From Rhodovibrio salinarum DSM 9154 (GTDB lineage Bacteria; Pseudomonadota; Alphaproteobacteria; Kiloniellales; Rhodovibrionaceae): a stretch of 64,000 bases of DNA. The DNA lies in NCBI RefSeq assembly GCF_000515255.1, contig NZ_KI911559.1, positions 3,971,347-4,035,346 of the forward strand. Reading direction: 5' to 3'. Positions 51,601-61,325 of this stretch are shown here, piece after piece. A program made the position numbers and the translations under genes. The notes beneath the pieces were generated by a model. The model worked only from the letters and a program-made list of their open reading frames with translations, did no database searches and was not told the origin of the DNA. Every line of letters starts with the position of its first letter. The stretch's first letter is position 1.

Positions 51601-52640
51601 TCGCGAATCAAAGCCATAGTCGCGCGCACCCCTCTCACGGCCATACCGGTGACCGGGAGCGTATTTACCGGACTTTCCAACAACGGCAGCTTAAGCATAC
51701 CAAATTGAAAATATTTTTTAGGAAGACAATCTTTCTCAAATTTTATTACGGGACTCACGAAATTTGTGATAGCGTCAACGTAGTACAGAGCAGCATTTGG
51801 AGTGCATTGACTTGGGCACATCTCTGCTACAGACGCAAAAACCCAACCACTATTTAGGGCTGCTGAAAAAAATATAGGTCCATTCACCTTCGATAAAACA
51901 TGTGTATCTCGACTTTTTCTGTCATACCTATAAATATAATTCTGCTCATACTCCGCGTCGGTTCCAAAATATATAGAGTCGGGAGAAAATTCCAGACTTA
52001 TAGCCCGCCATGCCTCTGTGCCAGAGCCTATCGTTTCAAAATTTTTAAAATCGCTGTCAAACGCCACGATCCGGCACTCTAAACCGATATCACCAGTGGC
52101 CACGAACGCCCGTTCAGTATATGGGTCCCAGTTAATCGAATGTATGTGACGGATTTCACCTGGGGGAAATCTGTAAACAATCTCCACATTTAATTCTCCA
52201 GGCCTGACACGATATACATTGACCGCTTCTCGTGCATGATTTGAAAAATATTCGCCGAAAACAATGCTCCCGTCAGGCATCCTCGCACATCCGCCACGAA
52301 GCACTTTCGTAGCTCTTTCCCGACCGTTTATAAAATGCACATGGTTATTTTGAATCCAACCAACGCACGAGCCAAAACTAAAAAAAACACGTCCATCCGA
52401 TAATGGCAAGACGTTGTAAAAGGTTTCTCGCGACAGCCGTCGGAGCAACTGAGTCGATCCCAACAATCGACGGAGTGCTGGCCTTGGAACTACAGCAATT
52501 CGTCTAGAAGGCCCAAAAATTGTGTTACTATGAAACAAACATCGACCCGTGGACCAAAAATATCCGGATGGCCCGATGAATTCACATGTTTCAAACGGCC
52601 ACTCCTTGTGGTAAGTGACTGATGGGATCAAGTCAATCAT
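51597..52640 (-). CDS. Beta-propeller-like hypothetical protein in polysaccharide locus
   Basis: 347 residues, no catalytic family recognised. Repeating beta-strand units resemble a propeller: LPLSDGRVFFSFGSCVGWI, RMPDGSIVFGEYFSNHAREA, RHIHSINWDPYTERAFVATG, ISLEFSPDSIYFGTDAEYEQ and GPIFFSAALNSGWVFASVAE. No signal peptide. It overlaps the flippase and the sulfotransferase genes, so it belongs to their transcript. Could modify or sense the sugar chain; not provable from sequence. Confidence 0.6.
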   Translation of the reverse strand: MIDLIPSVTYHKEWPFETCEFIGPSGYFWSTGRCLFHSNTIFGPSRRIAVVPRPALRRLLGSTQLLRRLSRETFYNVLPLSDGRVFFSFGSCVGWIQNNHVHFINGRERATKVLRGGCARMPDGSIVFGEYFSNHAREAVNVYRVRPGELNVEIVYRFPPGEIRHIHSINWDPYTERAFVATGDIGLECRIVAFDSDFKNFETIGSGTEAWRAISLEFSPDSIYFGTDAEYEQNYIYRYDRKSRDTHVLSKVNGPIFFSAALNSGWVFASVAEMCPSQCTPNAALYYVDAITNFVSPVIKFEKDCLPKKYFQFGMLKLPLLESPVNTLPVTGMAVRGVRATMALIRE

Positions 52641-53379
52641 GAGCGCCCCTCAACATCCTCTCGCCAAACACTCTTTTTATTTCTTGCAACTCGTCATCCG
52701 TCAAATGATCTCGCCATATACCAATCGCGCCTTTGTGACCTGACACATGCTGCGGATGGAGCATAAGCTCTTCATCAGCAAAATTTGCTTTACGCCCAAG
52801 AACGAAATTTATACGTCGGCGGAGGTGTTCGAAAGGCACTTTCCGTTTACGTGACCGGCTATATGCCTCTTCAATATTTAACTCCTTCTCGATGTCTTGT
52901 ACAATGTTCGGATCTAAGTGGACATTTAAAAAATTAGCTACATTCTTGATTGCCAATGGTAGTGAGTTAAGAAGTTCTTCATAATTTTGGACTAGTATTT
53001 CTGATTGTGGTCGCGTCATCAACCATTCCTCAAGGTCCAAGGACTCAGAAACTCGGCGTAACGCATGCTTGAAGGAAAATTTAAATTTTATTTTTAGAGA
53101 CGCGACAACATCGCGAATATCGCGATGTACATATAGAAACTTCACGCTTTTAGTCTCGTCCGCAATATCGCGTGCCATCCCAGATGGCAGGTGCGTTTTT
53201 ATTATGTATATTTGATCCGACAACGCCATTTGACGAAGTTCTTCCCCGGCCTTGCGCCAATCCTCCTGGCTACGCCATGGGACACGTTGACCGCTTTGAA
53301 CTTCACAAACAACTCTAGACGCAATATTAAACTGAAGCGTTGAGCCAGACCTCGGCATTCCACAGCAGATCACTAACAT
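52633..53379 (-). CDS. Sulfotransferase-domain protein
   Basis: 248 residues: 5'-PSB loop CGMPRSGSTLQFNIA (residues 6-20), IIKTHLPSGMA, 3'-phosphate-binding KFLYVHRDIRDVVASL and a C-terminal KGAIGIWRDHLTDDELQEI, as in PAPS-dependent sulfotransferases. Probably transfers sulfate to the surface glycan or a small substrate. First gene of the low-GC trio; overlaps the next by eight bases. A cysC-type kinase at 23.2 kb could supply PAPS. Confidence 0.85.
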   Translation of the reverse strand: MLVICCGMPRSGSTLQFNIASRVVCEVQSGQRVPWRSQEDWRKAGEELRQMALSDQIYIIKTHLPSGMARDIADETKSVKFLYVHRDIRDVVASLKIKFKFSFKHALRRVSESLDLEEWLMTRPQSEILVQNYEELLNSLPLAIKNVANFLNVHLDPNIVQDIEKELNIEEAYSRSRKRKVPFEHLRRRINFVLGRKANFADEELMLHPQHVSGHKGAIGIWRDHLTDDELQEIKRVFGERMLRGAHD

Positions 53380-53589
53380 TGGGTTCGTCCGTTCGCAGTA
53401 ATATTTTTTACATTTCCACAGACATAGGTACTGCCTGCAAATCGAATTTAGAAGTGCACCGCTAACTCATGTGAATTTTGGCTACCCCTTCCCTGCAAAC
53501 GATTGGTTACGCACATTCGGCGACCATTACCTCTTAACTTTTTGGGGTTTGACGGCATTCCAAAGCAGGTCGCCCCCATGTTGGTTTGA

Positions 53590-54597
53590 TTAGAGTCGGA
53601 GATCGCGGCAGAGTTCCGGGATCTCACGTAGGACTGCCACGGCCTCATCAACGTCTAACTGCTCGGTGTTGTGCGAATGGTAGTCGTCCGGATGAGCGCC
53701 CTTCGTCACCCCTTCGTCGAAGAATGTCGTGTAGTTGAGGTCTCGCTCGTCCATCCCGATCCGCAAAAACTCGCCCATGTCCTCCGACCGCAACATTTCC
53801 TCTCCGGTGGCCAAGGTCTCGTACAGCTTCTCCCCGTGGCGGGTCCCGATGTACTTGAGCTCGGTCTCCGCGCCCGCCAGCTGCTGTAAGGCCCTCGCTA
53901 AGGTCTCGATGGTGCACGCCGGAGCTTTGCGGATGAACAGGTCGCCCGGCTGGGCGTTCTCGAACGCGAAGTCGACCAGCCGCACCGCATTCTCCAAGGA
54001 TAACAGGAAACGCGTCATCTTGGGGTTCGTGATCGTCAATGGCTTGTTCTCGTTGAGCAGACGCACGAACAACGGCATCACCGATCCGCGCGAATACAGG
54101 ACGTTGCCATAGCGCACACAGCACACGACCGTATCGGTGTGCCGGTATTCGCGCGCGGCCGCGATCGCCGTCTTCTCCATCAGCGCCTTGGACATGCCCA
54201 TCGCGTTGATCGGGTAGACGGCCTTGTCCGTGGACAAGCACACGACCCGTTTCACTCCTTGCGCCACGCTCGCTTCGATCACGTTCTGAGAACCCAGCAC
54301 GTTCGTCTGCACTGCCTCGGTCGGAAAGAACTCGCAGCTGGGCACCTGCTTAAGCGCGGCGGCGTGGAACACGTAGTCGACGCCCTCGACCGCCCGCGCG
54401 ACGCGTTCGCGGTCGCGGACGTCGCCCAGCATGAACTTGAGCGCGGGATGCGCCCATTCGCGCCGGCGTTCGTCCTGTTTGGCTTCGTCCCGGCTAAGTA
54501 TGCGGATCTCCCCGCAACCCTCGTCGATCAGGTGCCGGGTCATAGCACCGCCGAACGAACCCGTGCCACCAGTAATCAACACCACTTTATCCGCCAT
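53590..54597 (-). CDS. wbjB: UDP-GlcNAc 4,6-dehydratase/5-epimerase (WbjB/CapE/FnlA-like)
   Basis: 335 residues from ATG 54597 (the frame is open to 54672, but MADKVVLITGGTGSFG is the family start). Extended SDR: GGTGSFGGAM (NAD loop), HAAALKQVP, STDKAVYPINAMGMSKALME (active-site region where the Tyr is Met-replaced as in inverting dehydratases), RYGNVLYSRGSVMPLF and HGEKLYETL. First step of UDP-L-FucNAc synthesis. Divergent from wbjC. Confidence 0.9.
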   Translation of the reverse strand: MADKVVLITGGTGSFGGAMTRHLIDEGCGEIRILSRDEAKQDERRREWAHPALKFMLGDVRDRERVARAVEGVDYVFHAAALKQVPSCEFFPTEAVQTNVLGSQNVIEASVAQGVKRVVCLSTDKAVYPINAMGMSKALMEKTAIAAAREYRHTDTVVCCVRYGNVLYSRGSVMPLFVRLLNENKPLTITNPKMTRFLLSLENAVRLVDFAFENAQPGDLFIRKAPACTIETLARALQQLAGAETELKYIGTRHGEKLYETLATGEEMLRSEDMGEFLRIGMDERDLNYTTFFDEGVTKGAHPDDYHSHNTEQLDVDEAVAVLREIPELCRDLRL

Positions 54598-55003
54598 AGA
54601 TCCGCCGCGCACGTCGGACGCCCGGGCGATTGGGCCACGTTCTGCCAACTTCAGAGTTCTCCGTTCCGCCATGTCCGTAAGCGTTCGTCTCCCCGCGGGT
54701 GGCTAACGGCCGCCTGCTGAGCACTTCTCCCAGGAAGTACGGTCGTTCGCAACCGTACCGACCCGCTCAGCGCGCGGGATGCAGAACACACCGACGCACC
54801 ATGCAGGCCGCTGCGCGCAACGCCGGCACGCTATCTGGCGGTTGCATCTCCTAAAGCACATGTCGCCTTGCCAACAACCACCATGATCGGCAGCTTGGGC
54901 TCGCCGCCATCTCGGGGTAGGGTTCCCTTGGCGCGATGTCCACCGTACCAACGCTCCCGAACGCGCGCCCATGCGCCAAAATCGACAAGGCAACGATTAC
55001 TAA
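54598..55003. promoter_or_regulatory. Divergent intergenic region with one dyad
   Basis: About 400 bases between wbjB and wbjC, no gene. GTACGGT (54737-54743) and ACCGTAC (54752-54758) form a 7-base dyad with 8-base spacer that may bind a regulator of both arms. No clear promoter consensus was identified. Confidence 0.3.
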
Positions 55004-56125
55004 ATGGCAGAACAGTACGCCCCCCTGCGGATCGGAATCACTGGCGCGCGCGGCATGCTGGGCTGGCAGGCATACTGTCGGTTGAGCGCGTTGTCACACG
55101 TGGACGTCCGTACCGCCGACCGCAGCACGTTCGCCAGCGCCGACGCCCTGGCGGCGTTCTGCGCCGATCTAGATGCCGTGCTGCACTTTGCCTGCCGGAT
55201 TCGCGGCACGTCAGACGAGATCGCCTCTGAAAATGAGCAGATCACTGGCCAGTTGATTGCTGGGTTAGAACGCGCCGGCAGCCAGGCCCACGTCATTCTT
55301 GCGTCGTCGACCCAGGAAGCAACGGACACCCCGTACGGCGCGGCGAAACGGCGCGCTGGGGAACAGTTGGCCGCCTGGGCGGAGCGCGGCGGTGGTGCGC
55401 TGACGACGATGGTCCTGCCCAACGTCTTCGGCGAAGGCGGGCGGCCGTTTCACAACTCCGTCGTCCACACCTTCTGCCATCAGCTCGCTCAAGGTAAAGA
55501 GCCCGAGGTCAATCGCACAGGCGAGATTTCGCTTATCGACGCAGGCACGGTCGTCGAGACGATTCTGCAGCAAGTCCGGCGCGGCGAACGCAGCCGGATG
55601 GAGCTGCCGGGCCGCGCGCTTACGGTCGGCGAGCTGTACGACAAATTGCACAGTTTCGCCCAGCTGTACCGCGACCAGGCGATCATCCCAGACGTGCGCG
55701 ATGATCTAGACCTGTGCCTGTTCAACACATTGCGATACTTCCTGTTTCCCCAGGCATATCCGATCAATCCGCCGCTGCGCACCGACGAGCGCGGCACCCT
55801 GTTCGAGGCCGTGAAGGAGTTGAACGGCGGGCAGTGCTTCCTATCCACTACCGAGCCGGGTGTCACACGCGGCGATCACTACCATTTCGACAAGATCGAA
55901 CGTTTTCTAGTTATCGATGGCGAGGCGATCATCCGCATCCGCCGCGTCGGCGACGACGATGTCACCACCTTTCACGTCAGCGGCAGCCGGCCGCAATTCG
56001 TCGACATGCCCACCCTGCACACCCACCACATCGTGAACGTCGGCGGCCGTCCGCTCACAACGATGTTCTGGAGCCACGAGCTGTTCGACCCGAACCGGCC
56101 GGACACCTATGCCTGTCCCGTGTAG
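55004..56125 (+). CDS. wbjC: UDP-2-acetamido-2,6-dideoxy-hexos-4-ulose epimerase/reductase (WbjC/CapF/FnlB-like)
   Basis: 373 residues: N-terminal SDR domain (RIGITGARGMLGWQAYCRL, HFACRIRGTSDEI, STQEATDTPYGAAKRRAGE with YxxxK) and a C-terminal cupin (CFLSTTEPGVTRGDHYHFDK, DMPTLHTHHIVNVGGRPLTT). This fusion is diagnostic of CapF. It epimerises at C3 and reduces at C4, giving UDP-6-deoxy-L-talose-NAc. Second step to UDP-L-FucNAc. Confidence 0.92.
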   Translation: MAEQYAPLRIGITGARGMLGWQAYCRLSALSHVDVRTADRSTFASADALAAFCADLDAVLHFACRIRGTSDEIASENEQITGQLIAGLERAGSQAHVILASSTQEATDTPYGAAKRRAGEQLAAWAERGGGALTTMVLPNVFGEGGRPFHNSVVHTFCHQLAQGKEPEVNRTGEISLIDAGTVVETILQQVRRGERSRMELPGRALTVGELYDKLHSFAQLYRDQAIIPDVRDDLDLCLFNTLRYFLFPQAYPINPPLRTDERGTLFEAVKELNGGQCFLSTTEPGVTRGDHYHFDKIERFLVIDGEAIIRIRRVGDDDVTTFHVSGSRPQFVDMPTLHTHHIVNVGGRPLTTMFWSHELFDPNRPDTYACPV

Positions 56126-56259
56126 AAAGTCATGTATGAAGGTCGCTCAAAGCTCTTGAAGGTGCATCAGGATTCGGCTGAAAGGGGGCGTTACCGGTTC
56201 GGCTCCCGCGCCCGCCTAGGGCCGCGTGCTGCAATCTCGCCACGCAGAAAGACAAAGCC

Positions 56260-57405
56260 ATGAAGGTTATGACCATTGTGGGGACACGCCCGGAGATCAT
56301 CCGGCTGTCCCGTGTGATCGCGCGACTCGAGGCGGCCGTCGACCACGTTCTGGTGCACACCGGGCAGAACTACGACCGCGAACTCAATGAAATCTTCTTC
56401 GAAGACCTCGCAATCAATCCCCCCAAGCACATCATGGGAATCTCGCCCGACAGCCTCGGGGCGGCGTTGGGCGACGTGATGCGTCACACCGAACGTATCC
56501 TACTGGCTGAGCAACCGGACGCTTTGCTGATCCTCGGCGACACGAACAGCGCGCTGTCCGCCATTGTGGCAAAGCGCATGCGCGTCCCAGTCTACCACAT
56601 GGAAGCCGGCAATCGCTGCTTCGACCTCAATGTTCCCGAGGAAACCAACCGCCGGATCGTCGACCATACGGCGGATTTCAACTTGGTCTATACCGAGCAC
56701 GCTCGCCGGCATCTTTTGTCCGAAGGCATGGCGCACCGGCGCATCTACCTGACCGGCTCCCCGATGCGCGAGGTTTTGAACCACTACCGCGGCCAGATCG
56801 ACGGCTCGAACGTGCTCGAGCAACTGGGACTGCACCACCAAGAATACTTCATCGTCAGCGTACACCGGGAAGAGAACGTCGACGACCCAGCCAACCTGGA
56901 CCGGATCCTGCAAGCGCTAGAGCAATTGCAGGCCCATTTCGGCAAACAGATCATCGTCTCAACACATCCGCGCACGCGTAGCCGACTCGATGCCTGCAAT
57001 CGGCCGCTGCCCGAAAGCGTGCAGTTCATGAAGCCGTTCGGCTTCTTCGCTTACAACGCCCTGCAGATGCACGCGTTCTGCGCCATCTCGGACAGCGGAA
57101 CGATCGCTGAAGAATCCGCGATCCTCGGCTTCCCGGCAATCACCGTGCGCAACGCCATGGAGCGCCCGGAAGCGCTGGACACCGGAAGTATCTTGCTTAC
57201 GGGCCTTAACCCAGAAGGGGTGCTGAACGGCGTCCGCGCGGTCACTGAGCAGCACCGCGAAAGCGTGCCTGTCGACGACATCCCCGAGGACTACAAGATC
57301 GCCAACACCTCCCAGCGCGTGGTGAATCTGATCATCGGCACCGCCCACCTTAGCAACCACTGGAACAACGTCCGAGTCCCACAGACTTGGCGGCAGCAAA
57401 GCTGA
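56260..57405 (+). CDS. wbjD: UDP-N-acetylglucosamine 2-epimerase family (WbjD/CapG/FnlC-like)
   Basis: 381 residues: VMTIVGTRPEIIRLSRVI, VHTGQNYDRELNEIFFEDL, LGDTNSALSA, YHMEAGNRCFD, PEETNRRIVDH, SVHREENVDDP and SDSGTIAEESAILGFPAITVRNAMERPEAL, the full WecB set. In this context it catalyses the last step to UDP-L-FucNAc by C2 epimerisation. 134 bases after wbjC; GT gene follows after 9 bases. Confidence 0.93.
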   Translation: MKVMTIVGTRPEIIRLSRVIARLEAAVDHVLVHTGQNYDRELNEIFFEDLAINPPKHIMGISPDSLGAALGDVMRHTERILLAEQPDALLILGDTNSALSAIVAKRMRVPVYHMEAGNRCFDLNVPEETNRRIVDHTADFNLVYTEHARRHLLSEGMAHRRIYLTGSPMREVLNHYRGQIDGSNVLEQLGLHHQEYFIVSVHREENVDDPANLDRILQALEQLQAHFGKQIIVSTHPRTRSRLDACNRPLPESVQFMKPFGFFAYNALQMHAFCAISDSGTIAEESAILGFPAITVRNAMERPEALDTGSILLTGLNPEGVLNGVRAVTEQHRESVPVDDIPEDYKIANTSQRVVNLIIGTAHLSNHWNNVRVPQTWRQQS

Positions 57406-57414
57406 CCACCGGAC

Positions 57415-58641
57415 ATGCATATCCTCGCGATCTACCAGCACTACTGGCCAGACACCGCACCATACGGCACGATGCTACGCTGTATCCTGGGTCGGCTGGC
57501 CGCGGACGGCCACGATGTCACGGTCGTCACCGCCCAGCCGAACTACGCCGGCACCGGCGACGTGCGGGCCGCACCGCCGACTGAGTTGCTAGACGGAGTC
57601 GCGGTGCGCCGGATCGCCTTGCCCTGGCGCGCGCGGCGCGGGACGCTCGCACGGCTGACAAAGATTCTGGTGTTCCAGGCGCGCGCCTGCGCCTTGGTCT
57701 TGGCTGCGCCTAAGCCGGACGTCGTGTGGGTCAACACCACGCCACCGGTAGTGCAGGGGCTGATGGGTCAACTCCTCGCACGGCTTCGCGGCGGCGCGCT
57801 TCTCTACCACTGCCAGGACATTCACCCGGAACTTCTGGTCCACGCGGGATACCTGCGCAACCGATTCCTGATCCACGCCTTACGCCGACTCGACCAGTAC
57901 ACCTGCAGGCGCGCCGACACTGTTGTGACCTTGTCGTGCGACATGGCCCGGACGCTGGCCAAACGGTCGGACCGCCGCGGGCCGCCTGGGAATCTCTCAG
58001 TCATCAACAACTTCTGGCTTCAGGGCTTCATGCCAGACGCCGACGTGCCTGCGGACCTGCGCGAAAAGAGCGACCGATTCAGGTTCCTGTTCGCCGGCAA
58101 CCTTGGGCATTTCCAGAATCTCGAACTGGTCGTGGATGCCTTCGCGCGCCTGGCCAAGCGCCGCCATGACGTGGAACTCGTATTCGTGGGCAGCGGGGCG
58201 GCTGAGAGGAAACTGCAAGCACGCGCCGGCGCTCTGCTCGGCGACCGGATCCGCTTCCTCGGTCGCCATTCCCCTGAAGCCACCCTGGCTGCCATGGACA
58301 GAGCGGACATGGGCATCGTCTCGCTGGCGCCTGGGATCTACCGCTGCGCCTACCCGAGCAAGACGAGCAGCTACCTCTCGCGCGGGCTGCCGGTCTTGGT
58401 CGTGGTCGAGGAGGAGAGCGCGCTGGCGGAGGAGATCCGCGCGCAGCGTGTCGGCGCAATCCCGGACGCGCTCGACGCAGCGGGGCTGAGTGCGACGATG
58501 GACGCCAGCGCTGCGGGTGCCCTCGCTTTGAAGAGCCGAAGCGAGATCAAGTCCTATGCGACATCCCATTTCGCGCCCGAGCGAGTGCTGGAACACTGGA
58601 GCGACCTTGTGCACAACTTCGACCGAGCGACAGCGCGTTGA
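57415..58641 (+). CDS. Glycosyltransferase family 4 (WbuB/WbjE-like), probable L-FucNAc transferase
   Basis: 408 residues, GT-B fold. N-terminus HILAIYQHYWPDTAPYGTML, VTAQPNYAG, LLYHCQDIHPELLVHAGYL; C-terminus FLFAGNLGHFQNLELVVDAF, LVFVGSGAAERKLQ, RADMGIVSLAPGIYRCAYPSKTSSYLSRGLPVLVVV (EX7E-like position altered). Presence after the FucNAc genes suggests transfer of L-FucNAc. Start 9 bases after wbjD stop. Confidence 0.87.
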   Translation: MHILAIYQHYWPDTAPYGTMLRCILGRLAADGHDVTVVTAQPNYAGTGDVRAAPPTELLDGVAVRRIALPWRARRGTLARLTKILVFQARACALVLAAPKPDVVWVNTTPPVVQGLMGQLLARLRGGALLYHCQDIHPELLVHAGYLRNRFLIHALRRLDQYTCRRADTVVTLSCDMARTLAKRSDRRGPPGNLSVINNFWLQGFMPDADVPADLREKSDRFRFLFAGNLGHFQNLELVVDAFARLAKRRHDVELVFVGSGAAERKLQARAGALLGDRIRFLGRHSPEATLAAMDRADMGIVSLAPGIYRCAYPSKTSSYLSRGLPVLVVVEEESALAEEIRAQRVGAIPDALDAAGLSATMDASAAGALALKSRSEIKSYATSHFAPERVLEHWSDLVHNFDRATAR

Positions 58642-58904
58642 CATACCCTAGCCCGCATTTCTCACCAGCGGTGCCGACCTGTCGCCGCGGCTGGCGGTCA
58701 ATGGTTGCCGCGTGATCGGGCACGACACAGGCGCGCCGGATCACACAGCCGCCCTCAACCGCAGCCCAAAGCCACGACTCATGAGCCCTGGTGAGAAAAC
58801 CGGGCTAGTGCTGCTGTGTGGCGTCAGTCCGGCTCAATCGCGGCGGTACTGTTGAACTCGGGCAATGCGCGGTCGTCACGAGGCCTGAGCTGACTGTTCA
58901 ACTT

Positions 58905-59149
58905 GGGTCTCACGAAAGTCCCAGAGCGTGTTTGCATCCGGCACCGCGTCGCCCGGCCCGAGTCAGCAGAAGCGCATCCAGCTCAGCCGGTCACGCACCA
59001 GGTAAGCGGTCTGATCCAGCGACAGACCGTGCAGGGCCTGTAGCACCAGCATCCGAAACTTCAGCACCAGCTCGAATGGGGGCCTTGCTCATATCGCCCG
59101 GCCCGACGGCAGCCTTCAGATCAGGGCGAAACAGCTCGAAGTCGACCGT
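58905..59149 (-). pseudogene. Decayed IS5-family transposase fragment
   Basis: Reverse strand matches the 5' third of the 48945-50027 transposase at about 85 percent by eye (codons for FELFRPDLKAAVG, FRMLVLQAL, LSWMRFC), with internal frameshifts and stops. It is cut at its right end by the IS3 element. No ends seen. Confidence 0.75.
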
Positions 59150-59229
59150 TGACCTGCAGCCCGGAACTTGGACCGCGCGGAGTGAGAAAATTCTCGGTTA
59201 GCTTATTGGGCTGAACCGAGGAGGGTTGG

Positions 59230-59496
59230 ATGAAGCGGTCGAAGTTCACCGAGGCGCAGATGGCGTCGATCCTGCGGCAGGTTGAGGAGGGGACGTCGGT
59301 CGAGGAGGTCTGCCGCAAGGCCGGGATCTCGATCCAGACGTTTTACCGCTGGCGCAAGAAGTACGGCGGATTGATGCCGTCGGAGATGAAGCGCCTGAAG
59401 CAGCTGGAGGAGGAGAACCAGCGACTCAAGCGGCTGGTGGCGGACCTGTCGCTGGACCGAGACATGCTGCAGGACGTGATTCGCCGAAAGCTCTGA
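59230..59496 (+). CDS. IS3-family transposase OrfA
   Basis: 88 residues: MKRSKFTEAQMASILRQVEE, VEEVCRKAGISIQTFYRWRK (HTH) and the leucine zipper LKQLEEENQRLKRLVADL. Stop is 20 bases before orfB's ATG, but the orfB frame is open upstream (KALRPARRRAVVDYL), so a -1 shift near AAAG yields the fused transposase. Confidence 0.9.
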   Translation: MKRSKFTEAQMASILRQVEEGTSVEEVCRKAGISIQTFYRWRKKYGGLMPSEMKRLKQLEEENQRLKRLVADLSLDRDMLQDVIRRKL

Positions 59497-59516
59497 GGCC
59501 TGCGCGTCGCCGCGCG

Positions 59517-60329
59517 GTGGTGGATTATCTCCGCGCGGTCTGGCAGGTGAGCGCGCGCCGGGCGTGCGCGGTCATGCAGGCCGCCCGCTCGAGCTATTGC
59601 TACCAGGCCAGACGGGACACGCAGGCCGCACTCAGACGGCGGATCCGGGAGATTGCGGAGACGCGGGTGCGCTACGGCTACCGGCGGATCCACGTTCTGC
59701 TGCGGCGGGAGGGCTGGCAGGTGAACGCCAAGCGAGTGTATCGGCTGTACCGGCAGGAGGGCCTGCAGCTGCGCAACAAGACACCGAAGCGCAAGGTGTC
59801 GGCGAAGCTGCGTGAGGATCGTCAGGTCGCCACGGCGCCCAATCAGGTCTGGGCGATGGACTTCCTGTCGGACGCGTTGTTCGATGGCACGCGGATCCGG
59901 GTGCTGACGGTGATCGACGCGTTCACCCGGGTATCGCCGGCGATCGACGTGCGGGTCAGCTACCGCGGCGCCGACGTCGTCGCCACGCTGCAGCGGGTCT
60001 GTCGGATCCATGGCAAGCCGAAGCAGATCAGGGTCGACAACGGGCCCGAGTTCGTCTCGAAGGACCTGGACCTCTGGGTCTATCTGAACGGCGTGGAGCT
60101 GGATTTCTCCCGGCCCGGCAAGCCGACGGACAACGCGTTCGTCGAGAGCTTCAACGGGAAGTTCCGGGCCGAGTGCCTGAACCAGGCTTGGTTTCTGAGT
60201 CTGGAGGATGCACGCTCGACCTGTGAGGCGTGGCGGATCGAGTACAACGAGCTCCGTCCGCACAGCGCCATCGGCCAGAAAACCCCGGCCGACATGGCGC
60301 GCGCCTCAGGGCAGGCATGCCTGCCCTGA
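59517..60329 (+). CDS. IS3-family transposase OrfB (integrase core)
   Basis: 270 residues: HTH_21 (RYGYRRIHVLLRREGWQVNA), then DDE core: WAMDFLSDALFDGTRIRVLT (Asp), IRVDNGPEF (Asp), GKPTDNAFVESFNGKFRAECL (Glu). IS407-type. Normally expressed as an OrfAB fusion. Intact. Confidence 0.92.
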   Translation: MVDYLRAVWQVSARRACAVMQAARSSYCYQARRDTQAALRRRIREIAETRVRYGYRRIHVLLRREGWQVNAKRVYRLYRQEGLQLRNKTPKRKVSAKLREDRQVATAPNQVWAMDFLSDALFDGTRIRVLTVIDAFTRVSPAIDVRVSYRGADVVATLQRVCRIHGKPKQIRVDNGPEFVSKDLDLWVYLNGVELDFSRPGKPTDNAFVESFNGKFRAECLNQAWFLSLEDARSTCEAWRIEYNELRPHSAIGQKTPADMARASGQACLP

Positions 60330-60461
60330 GGCATCCGGAGCCGAGATTTCTCGCCTCGGCTGGTCCAGCATCGGGGGCAAGCTCAGTCACCGCTCTCATA
60401 CCGGTATCTTCGGGATGACGATATGACCGAAGGCCCTGATAGCCTTGGCCAATCAATTGGG

Positions 60462-61325
60462 TCATCCCAGATAGCCATGCCGGGCAAGCTCCGGTTCGAG
60501 GATCGGCCACAGACGCGCGCGGGTGGCCTCATCGAAGGCTTCTTGCCATTTACCCCCAGTATCTCGCCGGATGTCCTCGCGGTAGCGCCGCAGCACGGGC
60601 TCCGGGTCGGTGATTCCAATCGCAGTGCACAGACGGACAATCTCTGTCTCATCCCCGACGATGTCCTCGTAGTACGCGGTCAGCTGCCGTGCTTCGGGGA
60701 TCATTGACAGGCCGTCGTCGGCGGCACGCACTGTGCAAGCCCATTGGCGGGCACACACGCTCGCCAAGTCGGCACTTGCCAAGTCCTGCTCGATCCCTGG
60801 ATAACGGGGCCCCCAGATTCTCGCGCCACGGCCCTGGGCGAGCCCGACAACGAAGTTGCCGGCGAACCGGGTTAGATACCGCACGTTGCTGGTGGACGTG
60901 AATGCCAGCTTGCGGACGAGATAGCCGAAATCCGGTGGCGACTGCCACAAGCGATAAGCCGATTCGGTCACGTCGCGGCCGTCGCGCACCAGGTTCACGA
61001 ACTGCGCTTCGGGGAAGATTTCGTCCACGAAAGGAACCCGCAGCGGATTGGCGACCGTCTTCTCGACCATCAGTCTTACCGTCGGCGCGGCCGCGCCGTC
61101 GGACTTGCGCGCAAGTCGCGTGATCTCGTCGCGAATCTGCCCGATCTCGGAGCGCGACAGCTGGCCGGGTTGCAAGGCATCGTCCGGGTGCGCCTCCTGG
61201 CCGCGACGCCAGACGAAGTTGATATCGTAAGGCACGGCGACACACTCCGGCGACGCTGCTAGCAGGTCGCGTAGGATCTTAGTGCCCGACCGAGCGGCGC
61301 CGAGGATTATAACGGGTTCATACAT
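60462..61325 (-). CDS. Sulfotransferase family protein
   Basis: 287 residues. VIILGAARSGTKILRDLLAA (5' phosphosulfate loop, residues 5-24), QFVNLVRDGRDVTESAYRL (3' phosphate site, about 107), then ARQWACTVRAADDGL and YYEDIVGDETEIVRLCTAIG. Typical bacterial Sulfotransfer_3 layout. Unlike the 52.6 kb gene it has the GC content of the locus. Likely sulfates the polysaccharide. Separated from the FucNAc genes by the IS3. Confidence 0.88.
   Translation of the reverse strand: MYEPVIILGAARSGTKILRDLLAASPECVAVPYDINFVWRRGQEAHPDDALQPGQLSRSEIGQIRDEITRLARKSDGAAAPTVRLMVEKTVANPLRVPFVDEIFPEAQFVNLVRDGRDVTESAYRLWQSPPDFGYLVRKLAFTSTSNVRYLTRFAGNFVVGLAQGRGARIWGPRYPGIEQDLASADLASVCARQWACTVRAADDGLSMIPEARQLTAYYEDIVGDETEIVRLCTAIGITDPEPVLRRYREDIRRDTGGKWQEAFDEATRARLWPILEPELARHGYLG

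Larger units (their letters stand above)
59150..60389 (+). mobile_element. IS3-family element (IS407-like), 1240 bp
   Basis: Left end TGACCTGCAGCCCGGAACTTG; right end complement TGACTGAGCTTGCCCCC. Ends share TGA, GCCC-type blocks and TGGACC, imperfect as usual. Contains orfA and orfB. It has landed inside the dead IS5 copy. No clear target duplication. Confidence 0.7.
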
